The notes beneath the pieces were generated by a model that saw nothing but the letters and a program-made list of their open reading frames with translations, searched no databases and was not told the origin of the DNA. The translations under genes were made by a program, and so were the position numbers. From Lactifluus volemus (Eukaryota; Basidiomycota; Agaricomycetes; Russulales; Russulaceae), in contig WTXI01000077.1 of the NCBI GenBank assembly GCA_022376515.1, forward strand, positions 62,001 through 126,000: DNA of 64,000 bases, written 5' to 3'. Shown one piece after another: positions 1 through 11,253 of this stretch (position 1 is the stretch's first letter; every line of letters starts with the position of its first letter).

Positions 1-447
1 GGCCCATTTACTGGACACACCAATTTGGTCAATTCTGTTGCATTCTCACCGGATGGGCTGCGCATCGCATCTGCCTCGAATGATGCAACGATTCGGGTGT
101 GGGATGCCACAACAGGACAGATTGCAATGGGCCCTTTCACGGATTTGGCCATATCTGTCCGTGAGAGGGACATTGCCTCAGCGCCAGGTAACTGTACAAT
201 TCATGTCGAGAGCATTGTGACCGAAGATATTGAGAAGCTCCAATTTATAGGCCAATTTCTGATTGATAGCGATGGTTGGATATGTGGAGAACCCAATCGG
301 CTTCTTTTATGGATTCCCGTTCTTCATAGGTCGTGTCTTCATGGACCAAGGACGGTCTGGATAGCAGGCGAGCGTGAGACCCAGCTTGATTTCTCAAAAT
401 TCGTGCATGGATCAAATTGGGGTAAAATATATGACCGGAATATCTGA
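1..447 (+). CDS. NLR C-terminus, WD40 plus tail (copy 1, 5' cut by window edge)
   Basis: This is the last exon of a NACHT-WD40 receptor whose upstream part lies outside the window. It opens inside a WD40 unit (GPFTGHT), holds one complete repeat ([10 protein letters not shown] ... [11 protein letters not shown]) and then the family tail of about 100 residues ending [11 protein letters not shown], with TGA at 445-447. The tail matches that of the full gene ending at 48608, with scattered substitutions. In fungal STAND receptors the WD40 propeller senses a ligand and the NACHT domain drives oligomerisation. The reading frame seen here is intact. Confidence 0.85.
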   Translation, partial: GPFTGHTNLVNSVAFSPDGLRIASASNDATIRVWDATTGQIAMGPFTDLAISVRERDIASAPGNCTIHVESIVTEDIEKLQFIGQFLIDSDGWICGEPNRLLLWIPVLHRSCLHGPRTVWIAGERETQLDFSKFVHGSNWGKIYDRNI

Positions 448-496
448 ATACGACCAATTGGTATGTTCTTTTTATTATAAAACTGCAGTGCCCCCT

Positions 497-985
497 CTAA
501 AATTTGTGGCGTATGCCAACAGTACCCACCCAAACACCCTGAGTTCGCTCACTCTCCGAACCCAAGCCGTCGAAACCGTGACCCACGCAGGGAGGCAGCT
601 GCGCCTGTATATGTTGTTTCTGCTTCTCTCCCACTGGGGTTTGAGTTTGAGCTTTCTTTAGCATGCCGCTCTGCCTCTTCTGCACGATCGTATAGGCTCC
701 ATCCCACATAGACATCGAACTGTCGCTCACCCAAGTGGCGCTCTCTGAGGGAGAAGGATGTCGTCTTCGCGCGCAACCACGTCTTGCATATTTTTTTCCC
801 ACATTCGAGCTGCCGGGCGAGGCTCGGGCACGGAGCAGCGCGGGAACGTTCCAATCCAAGAGGACTCGAGTGGCATAATTGGCAGAGGATCCACTGGCAC
901 TGTCTGAGGGCGCATATCCAGCACGGTCACAGTAGTTCCACCAACTAAAATTTGTCGATAGCTCTCCTTCGTCATGTATCATCAA
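497..985 (-). pseudogene. degraded minus-strand reading frame downstream of NLR, copy 1
   Basis: Several overlapping minus-strand frames here resemble those at 48615-49119 downstream of NLR copy 2. Peptides around CMWDGAYAIVQKRQSGMLKKA (in copy 2) and MTKES.RQILVG occur in both copies but in different frames, so the coding frame is not conserved. I do not recognise the family. It could be a decayed gene end or non-coding DNA carried along with the NLR. Confidence 0.3.
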
Positions 986-1147
986 TCCTTTGTAGCCCCA
1001 TCAATATTCCTAGACCGCCCGCGTGCCATCAAATCGTACCCTCTGCATGTTTGGTGACGTCACCACGGCCACTATCTGACTTTGCACCTCGGGTCCGGTG
1101 CTGTGCTGATGCCCGATGCCCTCCGCTACCTATGTACACACCTCCAG

Positions 1148-1612
1148 TAGAGCGTAAAACGAAAATAGTAAGGAGCGGCGACAGCAAGCGCGACAAATAA
1201 GTCGTACAGGAGGGCGTGCGTGTTAGAACGATAAAAATGGGGCAAAGCTTTCAGTGGCTGGTATTTTGGTGCTTTCGGGAGCAATCTAGTGTGTACTAAT
1301 TTAGGAGAAAAGGTGGTACTAAAGTAACATTGATCTTGGCCCCAAGATGGCCGCTTGATGTTAGTCACTGTGTGGGCGCAGGACTAAGTCCTCTACGCGG
1401 GAAGTTATTCTAGCTCATAAAAGAAGTCCTAAGTGAGAAACTGAATAGGTATTATAGTCTACAGCTGTGGGCGATCTCCCCCAACGGGGAACGATCGTTA
1501 TCCACGCCGCTGGGTTCTCTGGGTGCCGTGGACGCTGGCTATCCCGTCCTGGGAGCCCCTTCCACGTCCTCAGCCGCCAGCCTTCTCCCCGCATCGTCGT
1601 AATCCCTCAACA
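1148..1612. mobile_element. 465-bp insertion with 5-bp target duplication (TCCAG)
   Basis: The paralogous flank of NLR copy 2 carries one TCCAG at 49292-49296 and reads straight through. In copy 1 the same context is split: TCCAG at 1143-1147, then 465 bp of unrelated DNA, then TCCAG again at 1613-1617. This filled-versus-empty-site comparison indicates an insertion with a 5-bp direct repeat. The insert has no coding capacity and no clear terminal inverted repeat. It could be a solo LTR remnant or a MITE. A short stretch near 1470-1500 resembles 38818-38850. Confidence 0.6.
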
Positions 1613-1913
1613 TCCAGTTCCACGTCCTCTCCCATGGCACTTTGCGTGTTCTGAGAACGACGTTCATCATCGTAGTCAAAGCTTTCTTACAATAAATAGT
1701 TATGGGTCTTTGAAATCTCCGAATTTTGCAACAAAGGATCAGCGAAGCGTCTCCACGTGGCACGGCTATTCTATGGGTCATCGACTTGGTCATTGAGGAA
1801 GAAGGCTCGCGACTCCTTCGATGGTATCGGGAGTCTGACAACTGAATGGCCTAGTTACAAACTTTTGCAAAGGTCACAGATCGCTTGGCTGTGCGAGGGA
1901 AGACAATTCGTTT

Positions 1914-2844
1914 TCATTCTGTGCACCAACACAATCCTCGTCTTGATATATATATAACCCACGTTGACAGCTGCTGCTGCTGCTGCATTGCCAGTACGCG
2001 CATCAGCCCCAGGCTATTCTTCAGGTGCACTTTCAACACTAGACCAGAGATGGCGGTCATTTTTTGCCAGGTAGTTGCACAATCTATTAGGAAAGCGATC
2101 GCGATAGGCCCGTGAAGGAGGAATAAACCCATTGTATGCGTCGTGAACGCCAAGTGCTGTGACTAGAACGTGGCTGTTACCCTGTGGACCCACAGGCTTC
2201 CAAGTCACCTTGTCAAATACCATCGAAAGGACGTAGTCATCAGGCATGTAGTCTGCGAGTAAAGAAGTAACTCTTCCGCACAGTTTGTGATACTACCCGT
2301 CAAGCTTTCGTATATTTCGGAACCCCGATCATGCCCCAGGTGAAAAGTGCGTCAAAAATATTCTCTGACACATGCAACGTCCCAAAATATTAAATATTCT
2401 GGCCAGAGAGAGAGGTTGCCTACACCAGTAGAAATATATTCATGACAAGGGCTGGCATGAACGCAAGGGCCTTCAATTCATTTATCATGCCTTGACTCAC
2501 GTAAAACCATGTCGCGTGCACAGGCATCCAAAGGATATTCGGTATTGAGAGCAACGAGATGACGTGTATAGCACAAACGGTAACGAACAAGAGGAGGCGG
2601 AGGAAAGTTGGAGCGCAACGTATGAACGTGTTATCCAAGTACATGTGCGAGAAAGAGGTTGAGGGAGGAACATAACGCACACAAGATAGGGAAAGAGAGA
2701 AATGGAGCTGATAACCGCTGAATCATGTGGAAGATCTCTTCGCTCCTCTCCTGGGGAGCTGATCGGGTTGTACGAACTGACATCCATCGAATCGTCTCTC
2801 GGAACTTCTCGAAGCAAACGAAAGGGTAGTAGATGATGCAGCAT
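1914..2844 (-). pseudogene. unrecognised minus-strand gene with membrane-like segments, degraded (copy 1)
   Basis: Two blocks of minus-strand coding-like sequence match 49752-50704. Block 2420-2844 gives hydrophobic peptides (TFLRLLLFVTV, WFYVSQGMIN). Block 1914-2247 gives DDYVLSMVFDKVTWKPVG and then a frameshift before GLFLLHGPIAIAFLIDCA. In copy 2 the second block is open for 146 codons with the extra upstream part EINERLTDSIRNWAEETLLLL. I do not recognise the family. The shifts between copies suggest a pseudogene. Confidence 0.4.
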
Positions 2845-3387
2845 ACTATATTCAGATTACTAGGTCACCGAAGTGACGTCGTTGCGCTGGAGTTCCAAAG
2901 AATATTTGAACTACAGACTCGTGACACGACCAAAACTCGGTGACTGCAACCAGGTGCAAATGACGAAAAAAGGCCTTGGATTACATAGTTGCGAAACACA
3001 TCGATCACGTGAGCATTGGCGCTCGGCCAAGCTGACGGGGATAGTTGGTGGTAACAAAAAAATGACATCATACCACGTGATTGTAACGGTCACAGTTACG
3101 TTCCCACGCTTCGGAGAACCCCGCCGTCACCCATTCACGTATGTGACTGTCACTGTGACGTCCCGACGTACCCTCCTCCTTAGTTAGTTAGTCCCTCCCG
3201 CCCCCATATTTACCAATTATGGCTGGTATCATTCGTTGTCAGGAATATGATAGATGCACGGCGATGTTAAAAAAAAAATTGTCCCTGGACGGAGCACGAA
3301 GGAATAAAATCTTGTTTGCAATGCAAGCCATTAACCTGGGAGTTGGTGCTGTGCAGAACAGATTGAAATACATATATTCACGACACG

Positions 3388-3395
3388 CATAAATA
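3388..3395 (+). promoter_or_regulatory. TATA-like element
   Basis: CATAAATA lies 29 bases before the ATG at 3424. Another AT-rich run, CATATATTCA, lies just upstream. This is compatible with a core promoter and very short leader for the next gene, but nothing else supports it. Confidence 0.3.
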
Positions 3396-3423
3396 GGTGC
3401 TCATTCAACAACATCAATAGGCC

Positions 3424-4920
3424 ATGCCTGTACCGCCTCTAAGCCCTCTTTCACCTCTCAGCGCACTCTCTTCTTCACCTGTTACTCCCGCTATGTCAAA
3501 CGCTGGCACGCCCAACACACCCCAGACTCCCTCTCGCAAGGTGTATAACCCTATCTTCAAGGAGTTGAAGAGAAGTCTTTGCAATGCAACGTTCATTGGG
3601 TCATTTGTGGGTAAAGGCCTTCCGCTGAAACCAGTCCCATAGTAGGTCCAAGTTATCTTCCTACATGTGCATATGTACTCACACTTCTATACTACAGCCC
3701 TGAGGAGCCCAGTGGCGAGCGCATCGCTGTGCGTGATCTCAGCACATACCACCAGAGGCGTTGCTGGGATATGCCGATGTGCTTCTGTGGGCTTCTCACT
3801 GGTAGGGACCATCCTGCCCGGTTTTGTGTGCCGAAGTCTCTTCAGAGCCCCAACTATGGATGCCCTAGCATCATGTGCTCCACCGCGAGCTGCTCATACT
3901 GGAGTGAGCTATTGTACAAGATATTTGACCACTTCACTTACATTCTTTCCCAACAGTTGACTTGGAGAAGTTCATATTAGTGAATCCTAACACACCACGA
4001 TGCATCTATCCTCTTCGAAATGGTAAGTACAATCATCACAAATCAAGTACCTCACCAGATGATGCCTTTAGCACTACGCTTGACTGCAAGCCAACTGTTG
4101 GGCTCACCTGATCCAGATGGGAAAGATCCCCGCCCATGCGAAACACCTACTAGAAAGAATGGTCAGTGACAACTACACTTGCAGCGGATCATCTCTAATC
4201 ACACTTGTGCAGCTACTCACCTCGAGACTAAGGAGGAGGAAATGACGCCAACGATAACCAGTTCTCAGCTGCCCCAGGTCGAGGCTGAGGTGCTGCCACC
4301 CTCTCAGGCCGGGTCTAGTTCCCACTCTGCAATCAGAAGGTCTGACATGGAGCTGTTGGACTATGAGACACAGGAACGAAATTGTGAGTTCAAATTAATG
4401 AACAGAAACATCGAGATTGCTTACAGTAGTATGCCCCAACAGTTCCATCCCAGATGTCTTCACCACTACGAACTCTTTGCAACAGAATCTCGAAGACGCG
4501 TTGAGGCCTGTAGATGTTGACAGCGCCCGGGCGTTGCTCCTGACGATCTTTGACCCCACCTGCCCAGGCATTTCGATCACAGAGTTTCTGCGTGTCGTCA
4601 GTCAGTGCCCTGTGTGCCACTTGTTGACGTCGTCCAGTTTGATACACATGCACCATTGCCCATCTCCCAGTGGGTCCAGTGAGCCACAGGACACGAAGCG
4701 AGGTGGGGCCCAATACAACACCTGTAAACGCCGTATCATAGCAGTCGCGTTGTCAAGTGCCATTGGTATGGCACAACGAAAAGATGCTGGAAGCAGCCAA
4801 AACAAACGGAGAGTGTTAACCCGAGATCCCACAGTCTTCACGTCTTCTGAGACAAAACCCGTATGCGAAACCTCACCAGAGCCAGTAGTCGTAATCAAGA
4901 TCTCTTCAGATGAGGATTAG
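3424..4920 (+). CDS. Cys-rich zinc-finger-like protein (GRF-like), 6 exons
   Basis: Exons 3424-3641, 3698-3903, 3957-4022, 4072-4161, 4213-4383 and 4427-4920 join in phase to 414 residues. The first intron uses GTAGGT and splits what looks like a TAG stop at 3640 into a Tyr codon; the fourth has a CTAAT branch site before CAG. Residues about 85-125 carry CFCG ... C ... GC ... C ... CSYW, resembling a GRF-type zinc finger (single-strand nucleic acid binding in known members). A second Cys/His cluster (CPVC ... HMHHC) lies near residue 315. The N-terminus is Ser/Pro rich and the C-terminus ends in an acidic SSDED. Function is unproven; the GRF assignment is tentative. Confidence 0.65.
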
Positions 4921-5190
4921 TGACCCTGAGATCAGTGTTATACCAGCGTTGTACTTAGCAAACAAAGTCTTGCACGATACCTAAATTGATTATATCAGTG
5001 TTGGTTCATACAAATATGCGAAATGAAACTTACCTTTGTTTGTAGTAGCCTGCACGCCATCGGGACTTAAGTGGCGTGAAAGTGACGAGTACCATGAGAG
5101 CCCACAACAAACGCACAAATCAAATGGATTGAGTAGAAAGCAAAAACGTCCAATTAGAAACAAAATATGCATTTCGAGGTATGTAGCGAA
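4921..5190. other. intergenic, tail-to-tail
   Basis: 270 bp between two convergent genes. I see AT-rich terminator-like DNA and no coding signal. Confidence 0.5.
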
Positions 5191-7235
5191 TCAAAAGGGT
5201 CCAAAAGGTCCTGTCGCAAACTTCTTTCTGTGCCTCGAGCAACAGGGCCCAGCGAGTATAGGAGGATGTAATAGGAAGGAAGGGTAGTAGCCGAGACGCG
5301 TAATAAATGTGTGGATGAAAAAAGTGAGGAGATGCACTGAGAGCTTGTAAAAGTCCGTCTGTGAAAGTCTGTTGATACCCATGGTCCTGATGTCCGTAAA
5401 ACTACCCCAATCCCACGCATCAAACCCATCCCATTCCATTACCACTTCCCTCAGGCAGCGCAGCCAAGTTCTCCATGCCGTCTTATCCTCAAAGAAGCCC
5501 GACTTGACGCCGCCATTCCAGATTGGGCCCCACATGTCGGTCATGCCGTCGACGGCAGACATTCGTCCCCCATAATCCCATCGCTTTGCTTGATCGAGTG
5601 GAAACTGGAGGCGATCCATTTCCCTGATCTCTTCCACCGCATGTTTCAAGTTGAGATGGTAGAGGATGGTCTGACGGACATCGACATCATCCGCAGTATC
5701 CATCTCAACTTCACAATTGCAAGTGAGAACTGTAGTGGGATCGGCCCCACGATCAGTAATGGCAGTATTCGTTGTCTCAGTAAAACACAGGGGCCCGCCG
5801 TAGATCCAGAACTTGGTGGGGTCGAAACTTGATGTACGTGAGGGGTCATTGGGATCTGGCTTGGGCCACATGGACTTCCAATAGGTGTGACCTAAAATGG
5901 ACCTCCACTCCGCTGTGGTAAGGCCAGGGAGTCCATCCACTGGATGCATTGAGAGTTCACGGCGCAGAAGGAGATAGTGGTAGTAGAATGTCCGCTGGTT
6001 CTCTTCCTTAGCACCCCAGAAGAGGTGGAGTGGTGGGAATGCAAAGTGGCGTGGTGACTGTGCCTGGGCCATATTTAAGGGATTGACATAGAACATCGCT
6101 TGATCCCATATCTCCTGTTGTTTGGGGAACCAGACCGGCGCAGAGTCTATGACCTTGCTGCAGCGCAGCTCCAGATTGTTGGATGAGTGAGGATGCGCAG
6201 CTTGCCACACTTTAGCCCGCTTTGCACACCAGCCGTCTATGGGAAAGACATAAGTGTGAGCAGCAGGTGATGAAGCGATACGAACTAACCTTCATCATGA
6301 TGCTGACTTTCCACTTTCCCCAAGCGTCGCTTGTAGCCCTCCGTTGGGCTGAAGGAGTCCAAGCGATCACCATATCCCCGAGCGGCAGTCTCAAATCCAG
6401 CAAGACTATCCTCCACGTGTGGGGGATAGTACCATTGTGGGAGGGAGTGGAGCAGTGGCCGAAGCGTCATCGGTTCTGTCTTTGACAGGGAGCGGGGTGA
6501 CAGTTGAATCCGCTTCTGAGGATCCAAAGAGTAGGTGGCAGAGGGGATGAGGAGGAAGGAGGCAAGTGACCACTGCACATGCCTAGCATAACATTCTTCG
6601 TCATAGAATATCGCACCCCACGTGGGTGCATGAAAAGGGGGTCTAAACTCTTCTGCCTTGAAGTCCACCCACCAATCAGCAAAGGCAAAGAGTTCAATGA
6701 GAGAACACTGGGCATTCCTGAAGACTTCCACAAAGTCTCGCCAAGCGTCAAATTCACGTTCGAGACAATCGACGGTCTCAAAGGCCCGGGCATAAGCTTT
6801 TCGCGGATGCTGGACAGATGAGAGGCAAGGGGAAGTTATGATCTCATGGAACGGCATCTCTACCGCAGCCTTGGCAGCTTCCAACTTGGCTCGGAGGTCA
6901 TCCAGCACCGCAGGCTGAACCAGATGAATGTTGGTTTTGGATACGTGGGGCCTCCACATCTTCTTGTCCACCGCACAACGAAGGATGTCATGGGGGGGGT
7001 TGCGAGGGGGGAGCCGAATCCATGGAAGATAAGGAAATTCAGGGAGAAATGGCTGCGGGTAGAGCATCCATTCATGCTCGGCCCACAAGCCATCCACCCT
7101 GACAACAGGAACGGTCCGCGGCGGGGGAGACGGGATGGAGTCAACGTTGGCGGCCAGCATGACGTGGCCCGGACGCCAGTCATCGGCAGAAGCCCAGAAC
7201 TCGTAGTGTACAGACGGGGGTTGAGGAGAAGACAT
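5191..7235 (-). CDS. conserved agaricomycete protein of unknown function, 2 exons
   Basis: Exon 1 is 7235-6290 and exon 2 is 6236-5191, joined over a 53-nt GT..AG intron (6289-6237) that keeps frame and gives 663 residues. The second half has the features I associate with a large uncharacterised mushroom family: FWGAKEENQRTFYYHYLLLR, then LPGLTTAEWRSILGHTYWK, a VDVRQTILYHLN block, a DAWDWGSFTDIRT block and a C-terminus rich in His/Cys (LGYYPSFLLHPP ... CCSRH). The first half is Trp and Pro rich. No catalytic motif is apparent. The intact frame over 2 kb and the clean splice support a functional gene. Confidence 0.75.
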
Positions 7236-7291
7236 GAGAATACTGGTCTTGCTTTCAGCCTAGCGATCACACAAAGTGTCGACGAACACAT

Positions 7292-7420
7292 ACCGTGAAA
7301 AAAAAAATATGCAGTTGTAGCGAGGAAATTTTTGACACGGTGAAGATACTACTTTGCTTTCAGCCTAGCAATCACACAAAGCATTCACGAACACTCACCG
7401 TGAAAAAAAAAAAAAGAAAA
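7292..7420. repeat. two direct copies of a ~70-bp unit ending in poly-A
   Basis: TTTCAGCCTAGC.ATCACACA occurs twice (about 7252 and 7358), each followed by CGAACAC..ACCGTG and an A run. The first copy starts inside the promoter side of the minus-strand gene at 7235. Confidence 0.5.
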
Positions 7421-7476
7421 GCAGTCCTAGCAAGGAAACGTTTGACGTGGTGCAGGACCCGAGGGGGGAGATCGAA

Positions 7477-7730
7477 GGACTTGAAGACGTAGGACGGAAA
7501 GAGGGGGTGCAACAAATGATCCACCCTGAAGTCACCAGACAACGTGTCAAGGTGACTCGAGAGTAGTCTCGTGCGGACTGTGTGAACCGTGCGACGTGTC
7601 GAGGACTTGAAGACGCAGGACGGAAAGAGGGGGTGCAACAAATGATCCACCCCGAAGTCACCAGACAACGTGTCAAGGCGACTCGAGAGTAGTCCCGTGC
7701 GGACTGTGTGTGAACCGTGAGACGTGTCAA
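7477..7730. repeat. tandem repeat, about 126-bp unit x2
   Basis: GGACTTGAAGACG.AGGACGG starts at 7477 and again at 7603. Both copies continue through GTGCAACAAATGATCCACCC to a CGTGTC end with only a few differences. The unit recurs in inverted orientation at 8080-8400. Confidence 0.7.
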
Positions 7731-7852
7731 AATTGCAAGTGTTTGATGGAGAGAGGCGTGACGTGAACTATGAAAAGAAGGACAAGGTTGAAGTTGAAGA
7801 GTTGCAGGTGCAGGTGCGGGAGGAGGAAAAGGGATTGAAAGGATGATGACTT

Positions 7853-7940
7853 GAACGTTTGAACATTTGAACATTTGAACATTTGAACATTTGAACATTT
7901 GAACATTTGAACATTTGAACATTTGAACATTTGAACATTC
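7853..7940. repeat. (GAACATTT)n microsatellite, about 11 units
   Basis: An 8-bp unit GAACATTT repeats without interruption from 7861; a first variant unit GAACGTTT sits at 7853. Because 8 is not a multiple of 3, any frame through it repeats every eight residues; I do not treat those frames as coding. Confidence 0.9.
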
Positions 7941-8059
7941 AAACACCGCTTGAGCCGCGACCGTGAGATAGCTGGGGCAATATTATCCACGCTATAACAG
8001 GAACTTCTCGCCACCATGTCTAAGTCTCCACTGATTCTCTGTACGATGTCCTTCCGCAC

Positions 8060-8400
8060 AGCTTCCATCTCGAGCAGTCACGACTTGTTGTCAGACTGCC
8101 TCAGGTGGAAAGCCTGTTGCACCCCCTCCCCTAGCTGGAAGCCTCGATGATGCACACACAAGTTCCCGCTCACTTGGCCACATCCGCACAGCGTCTATTC
8201 CGAGCAATCTTGACGAGTTGTCTGATTGTCTTGAATAGAATGTCTGTTGCACCCCACCTCCCTATCCCTATCCCCAGACGCCTCAAGGACAGCTGGACAA
8301 GGCACGCTTCCCACATATGCACGGCGCCATCCGAGGGCAGCCTCGACACATTGTCTGGCTGTCTAGGAGGGATGTCTGTTGCCCGCTCCCTCTCTCCTTC
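8060..8400. repeat. diverged inverted copies of the 7477-7730 unit
   Basis: Three degenerate units (near 8080, 8195 and 8330) share the pattern GAGCA.TC..GAC..GTTGTCTG then TGTTGCACCCC. Read on the other strand this is the order seen in 7500-7680 (GGGGTGCAACA ... CAGACAACGTGTC). The repeats therefore form a loose inverted pair around the GAACATTT microsatellite. Confidence 0.55.
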
Positions 8401-8514
8401 GCGGTCTTCGTCTCCATTTCAGACAGGTATCAAAAGAAAACGTTTCTGGGTATATTTGCGGTACGTATTCCTCCTTCCTCCTCCTCCTTCGTATCACATT
8501 ACACTTTGACCATT

Positions 8515-10165
8515 TCAGAACGTCTTGCGTGACTTTTTGCGTATTTGCCTGGCCTCTGGGGAAGGGGGCAGTGGCCTGATTTTCCTCTGTGGGGTTGTGA
8601 CGCGCTGGACCTCTTTTGTTTCAGGGTTTAGGGAATCGTAAGTCTCCGATTCGACTTTCTGTTGAGACCTGATCTTAAGTTGATTGTGCACCTTATGCAT
8701 GATCGTTTCAAGGGTTTGAATGTCGTCTGTCCTCTCGATTGTCGCCAATTCACAAATATTCATGTGGATGTCGTACAACCTCAGGATAATGGCTTTGATA
8801 TCGAACGCGAGGCGCTGATTGAGTTGGGTAGTAACGCCACGGATATTGCTGCTTTGCTAACCCATCTTTAGAATCAGTTCAACCCTGGTACGATCGGGGA
8901 GGACTACCTGTGACATATCATCATCGTGGCATGTATCACCACCACCCTCTGCGTCATCCTGTGGGCCATCAATATCGGAGCCCATATCGACTGAATACAT
9001 TTGAGCCACAATCTCAATTTCCGAGTTCAGGAGAGTTGGTACGTTCCCCAATTCCATTTCTAGCGGTACTTCCGGGAGGGCTGATGGTACCATAGTAGGT
9101 GGTGGCATTGGGTTTGCATAGCCATTGGGATATAGGCTCACAGAAACGGGTTGAGTAGGTGGATCAACTTGGTCTCTGAGCACAGCGTGCTTATCTTGTG
9201 CCTCCTGCAGAGATGCAGGAAATTTGTCATCGCAGGTTACCTGTCGTATCTCCATCTGATAACGGACATGTCGTCGCAGTGCCTGCAGGTGCTTGCATGC
9301 TCCCCCACGCTTCAGCCAGTCAGGGCAGGTACATGTGGCGGTGCCCTCTAAATTGTAGGTGAGCCAATACCGTTCATGTGACGGATCATCAGGATTGGAT
9401 GATGATGTTGCGCAAGTTGCCCAGACCTCAGTTGGGTGGCTACTAGGAATTATCAAGAGTTGCCTTCCTTGAAGGATCCCAGTGGCCAGACCATCTCGGC
9501 GAATGTTCTCTTCAAACCAAAAAAAGGCGCTGATGTGTTGTTGGTGAGCGTCCCCCCAGATTCATGCTTCCTCGACGGCGTCACACCCCCGGCGGCGGTG
9601 GCAAATCGAGCAGCTTTCCATGCAGCTGCATTATCTCGTTGACGGACCTGAGCATATAGATAGGGTAGGATGTGTTGGACAAGATGAAAAACTAGGACGT
9701 CGAACCGAAGCCAGTTTCCGGAGCGCTGCCATTGAGGCAAGTACTTCTTCTTGATTATCCTATTGAGAACTTCTAGGTGATTTGTCGTCGGGAGCACTCC
9801 CTCGACGGGGATTCCAAGGCGTGATGCTGCTTTGATTCGTCCATGGAGCGACCAGGATTGCCACAGCTCCTCTTTCATCCAGTAATTGCACAGGTACGCC
9901 AGGTACATCATACTTCCATTAATGGTTATTGTGCTATTGTCATCAACCACCAGGCCGAGCAAGTGGCTGCGTTCTGTGTGGATGAGCGACATGGCACTTT
10001 GATAAGTGGTGCTGCCTAGTAAACTTTGTTAAGGTAAGTATGGCTATCTGCATATGTCGATCAGAAAGACCTGACTTACGACAACTCTAGACTCCGCAGG
10101 CGCTCAATAACATGCGCACTCAGGGAACTGTTAAGGTTCCAAGTGGGACCTTTGTACGAAGTGTA
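8515..10165 (-). pseudogene. MULE transposase, C-terminal half (left of retrotransposon)
   Basis: On the minus strand this continues the transposase whose N-terminal half is at 19.8-21.1 kb. From 10165 it reads YTSYKGPTWNLNSS, then an intron (about 10079-10024) and HTERSHLLGL ... NYWMKEELWQSWSL ... RLGIPVEGVLPTTNHLE, typical of fungal MULE transposases. A one-base frame change near 9453-9470 precedes the SWIM zinc finger CTCPDWLKRGGACKH (9290-9330). A TAG at 8857-8859 interrupts an otherwise continuous frame that goes on to 8515. At least two lesions make this copy inactive. Confidence 0.8.
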
Positions 10166-10170
10166 CGATC
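10166..10170. repeat. target-site duplication, left (CGATC)
   Basis: CGATC immediately precedes the 5' LTR and is repeated at 18612-18616 right after the 3' LTR. A 5-bp duplication is normal for Ty3-type integrases. Confidence 0.9.
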
Positions 10171-10315
10171 TGTTACGGTTATGCGGGCCGCCCGGCCCAT
10201 TTCTTACTGTTTTCCGTCTGATTTTCGACTTGTGTTGTGACCTAGGATCCCTTTCCTTGGCCAGCCCCTCTGTTCCGCTTCTAGGGGCTGTGCGTCGCCG
10301 TTTTGGACGTGTATT

Positions 10316-10414
10316 TGACTCAGGGATCATGACTCAAATCTTGAGTCAGCGTTCTTGACTCAGATCTTGAGTCAGACGCACTGAGTCAGTTCTTGAGTCA
10401 TCAGAACTGACTCA
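10316..10414 (+). promoter_or_regulatory. eight TGA(C/G)TCA sites, 26-bp period, in the LTR
   Basis: Exact 7-mers start at 10316, 10330, 10342, 10356, 10368, 10382, 10394 and 10408, so spacing alternates 14 and 12 bp: four 26-bp units with two sites each. TGACTCA is the consensus for fungal Gcn4/Cpc1 and AP-1 type bZIP factors. The array sits about 75-170 bp upstream of the TATA-like box, the right place for an upstream activating region. The same array is in the 3' LTR (17823-17921). Confidence 0.75.
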
Positions 10415-10487
10415 GGCCTTAGTCAATAGTCTTGACTTCGCTACTGTACTGTGACCTTTGTAGGATAGTTGGCTGGCCCTCTGTACG

Positions 10488-10498
10488 CATAAATAGGG
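10488..10498 (+). promoter_or_regulatory. TATA-like box of the LTR
   Basis: CATAAATAGGG lies about 33 bp upstream of the 11-mer at 10522 that pairs with the PBS. This places the inferred transcript start (U3/R boundary) at about 10520. Confidence 0.6.
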
Positions 10499-10521
10499 CC
10501 CTGTAGACGAGCTAAAGCCCC

Positions 10522-10532
10522 AGCTTCAGCTT
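10522..10532 (+). promoter_or_regulatory. self-priming 11-mer at presumed 5' end of the transcript
   Basis: AGCTTCAGCTT is the exact reverse complement of 11104-11114, one base inside the 5' LTR end. In Tf1/sushi-type elements the first 11 nt of the RNA fold back on the PBS and prime reverse transcription. Position relative to the TATA-like box and the length of pairing both fit. Confidence 0.65.
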
Positions 10533-11103
10533 CGTCTAGAATCGCAGTTCATTGTCTCCTGCTCACACTCGCATCGCATCTTCCTCCTCTCTTCTTGTGA
10601 ATCCCCTCTTCGTACCTTGATCTAGGTACTTCGCGCCACGATCAGACATCTGTGAACTTGTTCCATTTCCGTGCAACAAGTCCCAGACGCCTGAACCCTA
10701 ATACGAACGCGCTGTGAGAAGTAGTCCCACTTCTCACCCCGCGTCCGCCCTTGAACCTTAGTTCAACCTCTCACGAGTGTCCTTGGAAGGCGAGCATCTC
10801 TTGCATTCCAAATACACTCGCGCCCGTGTTGCGGTTGAACCTACACATCGTCATTAACTCATCTGCCACCGTCTATCCCTTTTGGGAACGGTAACTCCGA
10901 CCATCGCGTGCGCCGGTCCGCTAGTCCGCCTCGCGCGATACAGACACCCAGAGTTCGCACAGTCAAGTCTACTCCACACAGGACCTTGCCTGCACGTGCT
11001 AGAATCGACTATTTGGTGTTGCTAGTCTTGTCCGACTCGCCACAGCAAATAGCCAACCAGAACAACGCTCACTTCGAGCCACGGTCCCTGCGAACCGTGA
11101 CAT

Positions 11104-11114
11104 AAGCTGAAGCT
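11104..11114 (+). promoter_or_regulatory. primer-binding site
   Basis: AAGCTGAAGCT directly follows the 5' LTR after one T. It does not start with TGG, the usual complement of a tRNA 3' CCA, and instead pairs perfectly with 10522-10532. Confidence 0.65.
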
Positions 11115-11253
11115 CCTACCCCTCCACTTCTTCGTCACAAGAAGTGCACCCCGAACGAACCAGACCGTTGCCCACTTTCTTTTCAGGCCGAGAAAGTGTG
11201 TGCCAGAGTGCACAGAAATTTTTCGTTCCTCTTGCTAGAGTGAACAACTTATA

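Larger units (their letters stand above)
448..3050. repeat. NLR 3'-flank duplication block, copy 1
   Basis: This stretch aligns with 48609-50950 and partly with 59100-59460. Shared landmarks include the segment starting near 481 (paired with 48640), the block around 1960-2250 (paired with 49630-50010), and the block 2820-3020 that runs into the CGATCACGTGAGCATTGGCG motif near 3000. The copies differ by substitutions and a few large indels. No full-length gene is visible; the minus strand holds the degraded reading frames listed separately. Confidence 0.8.
10171..11102 (+). repeat. 5' LTR (932 bp)
   Basis: It begins TGTTACGG and ends CCGTGACA, a near-perfect terminal inverted repeat. It carries the Gcn4/AP-1-like array (10316-10414), a TATA-like box and the presumed transcript start. 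It is about 99% identical to 17678-18611. Confidence 0.95.
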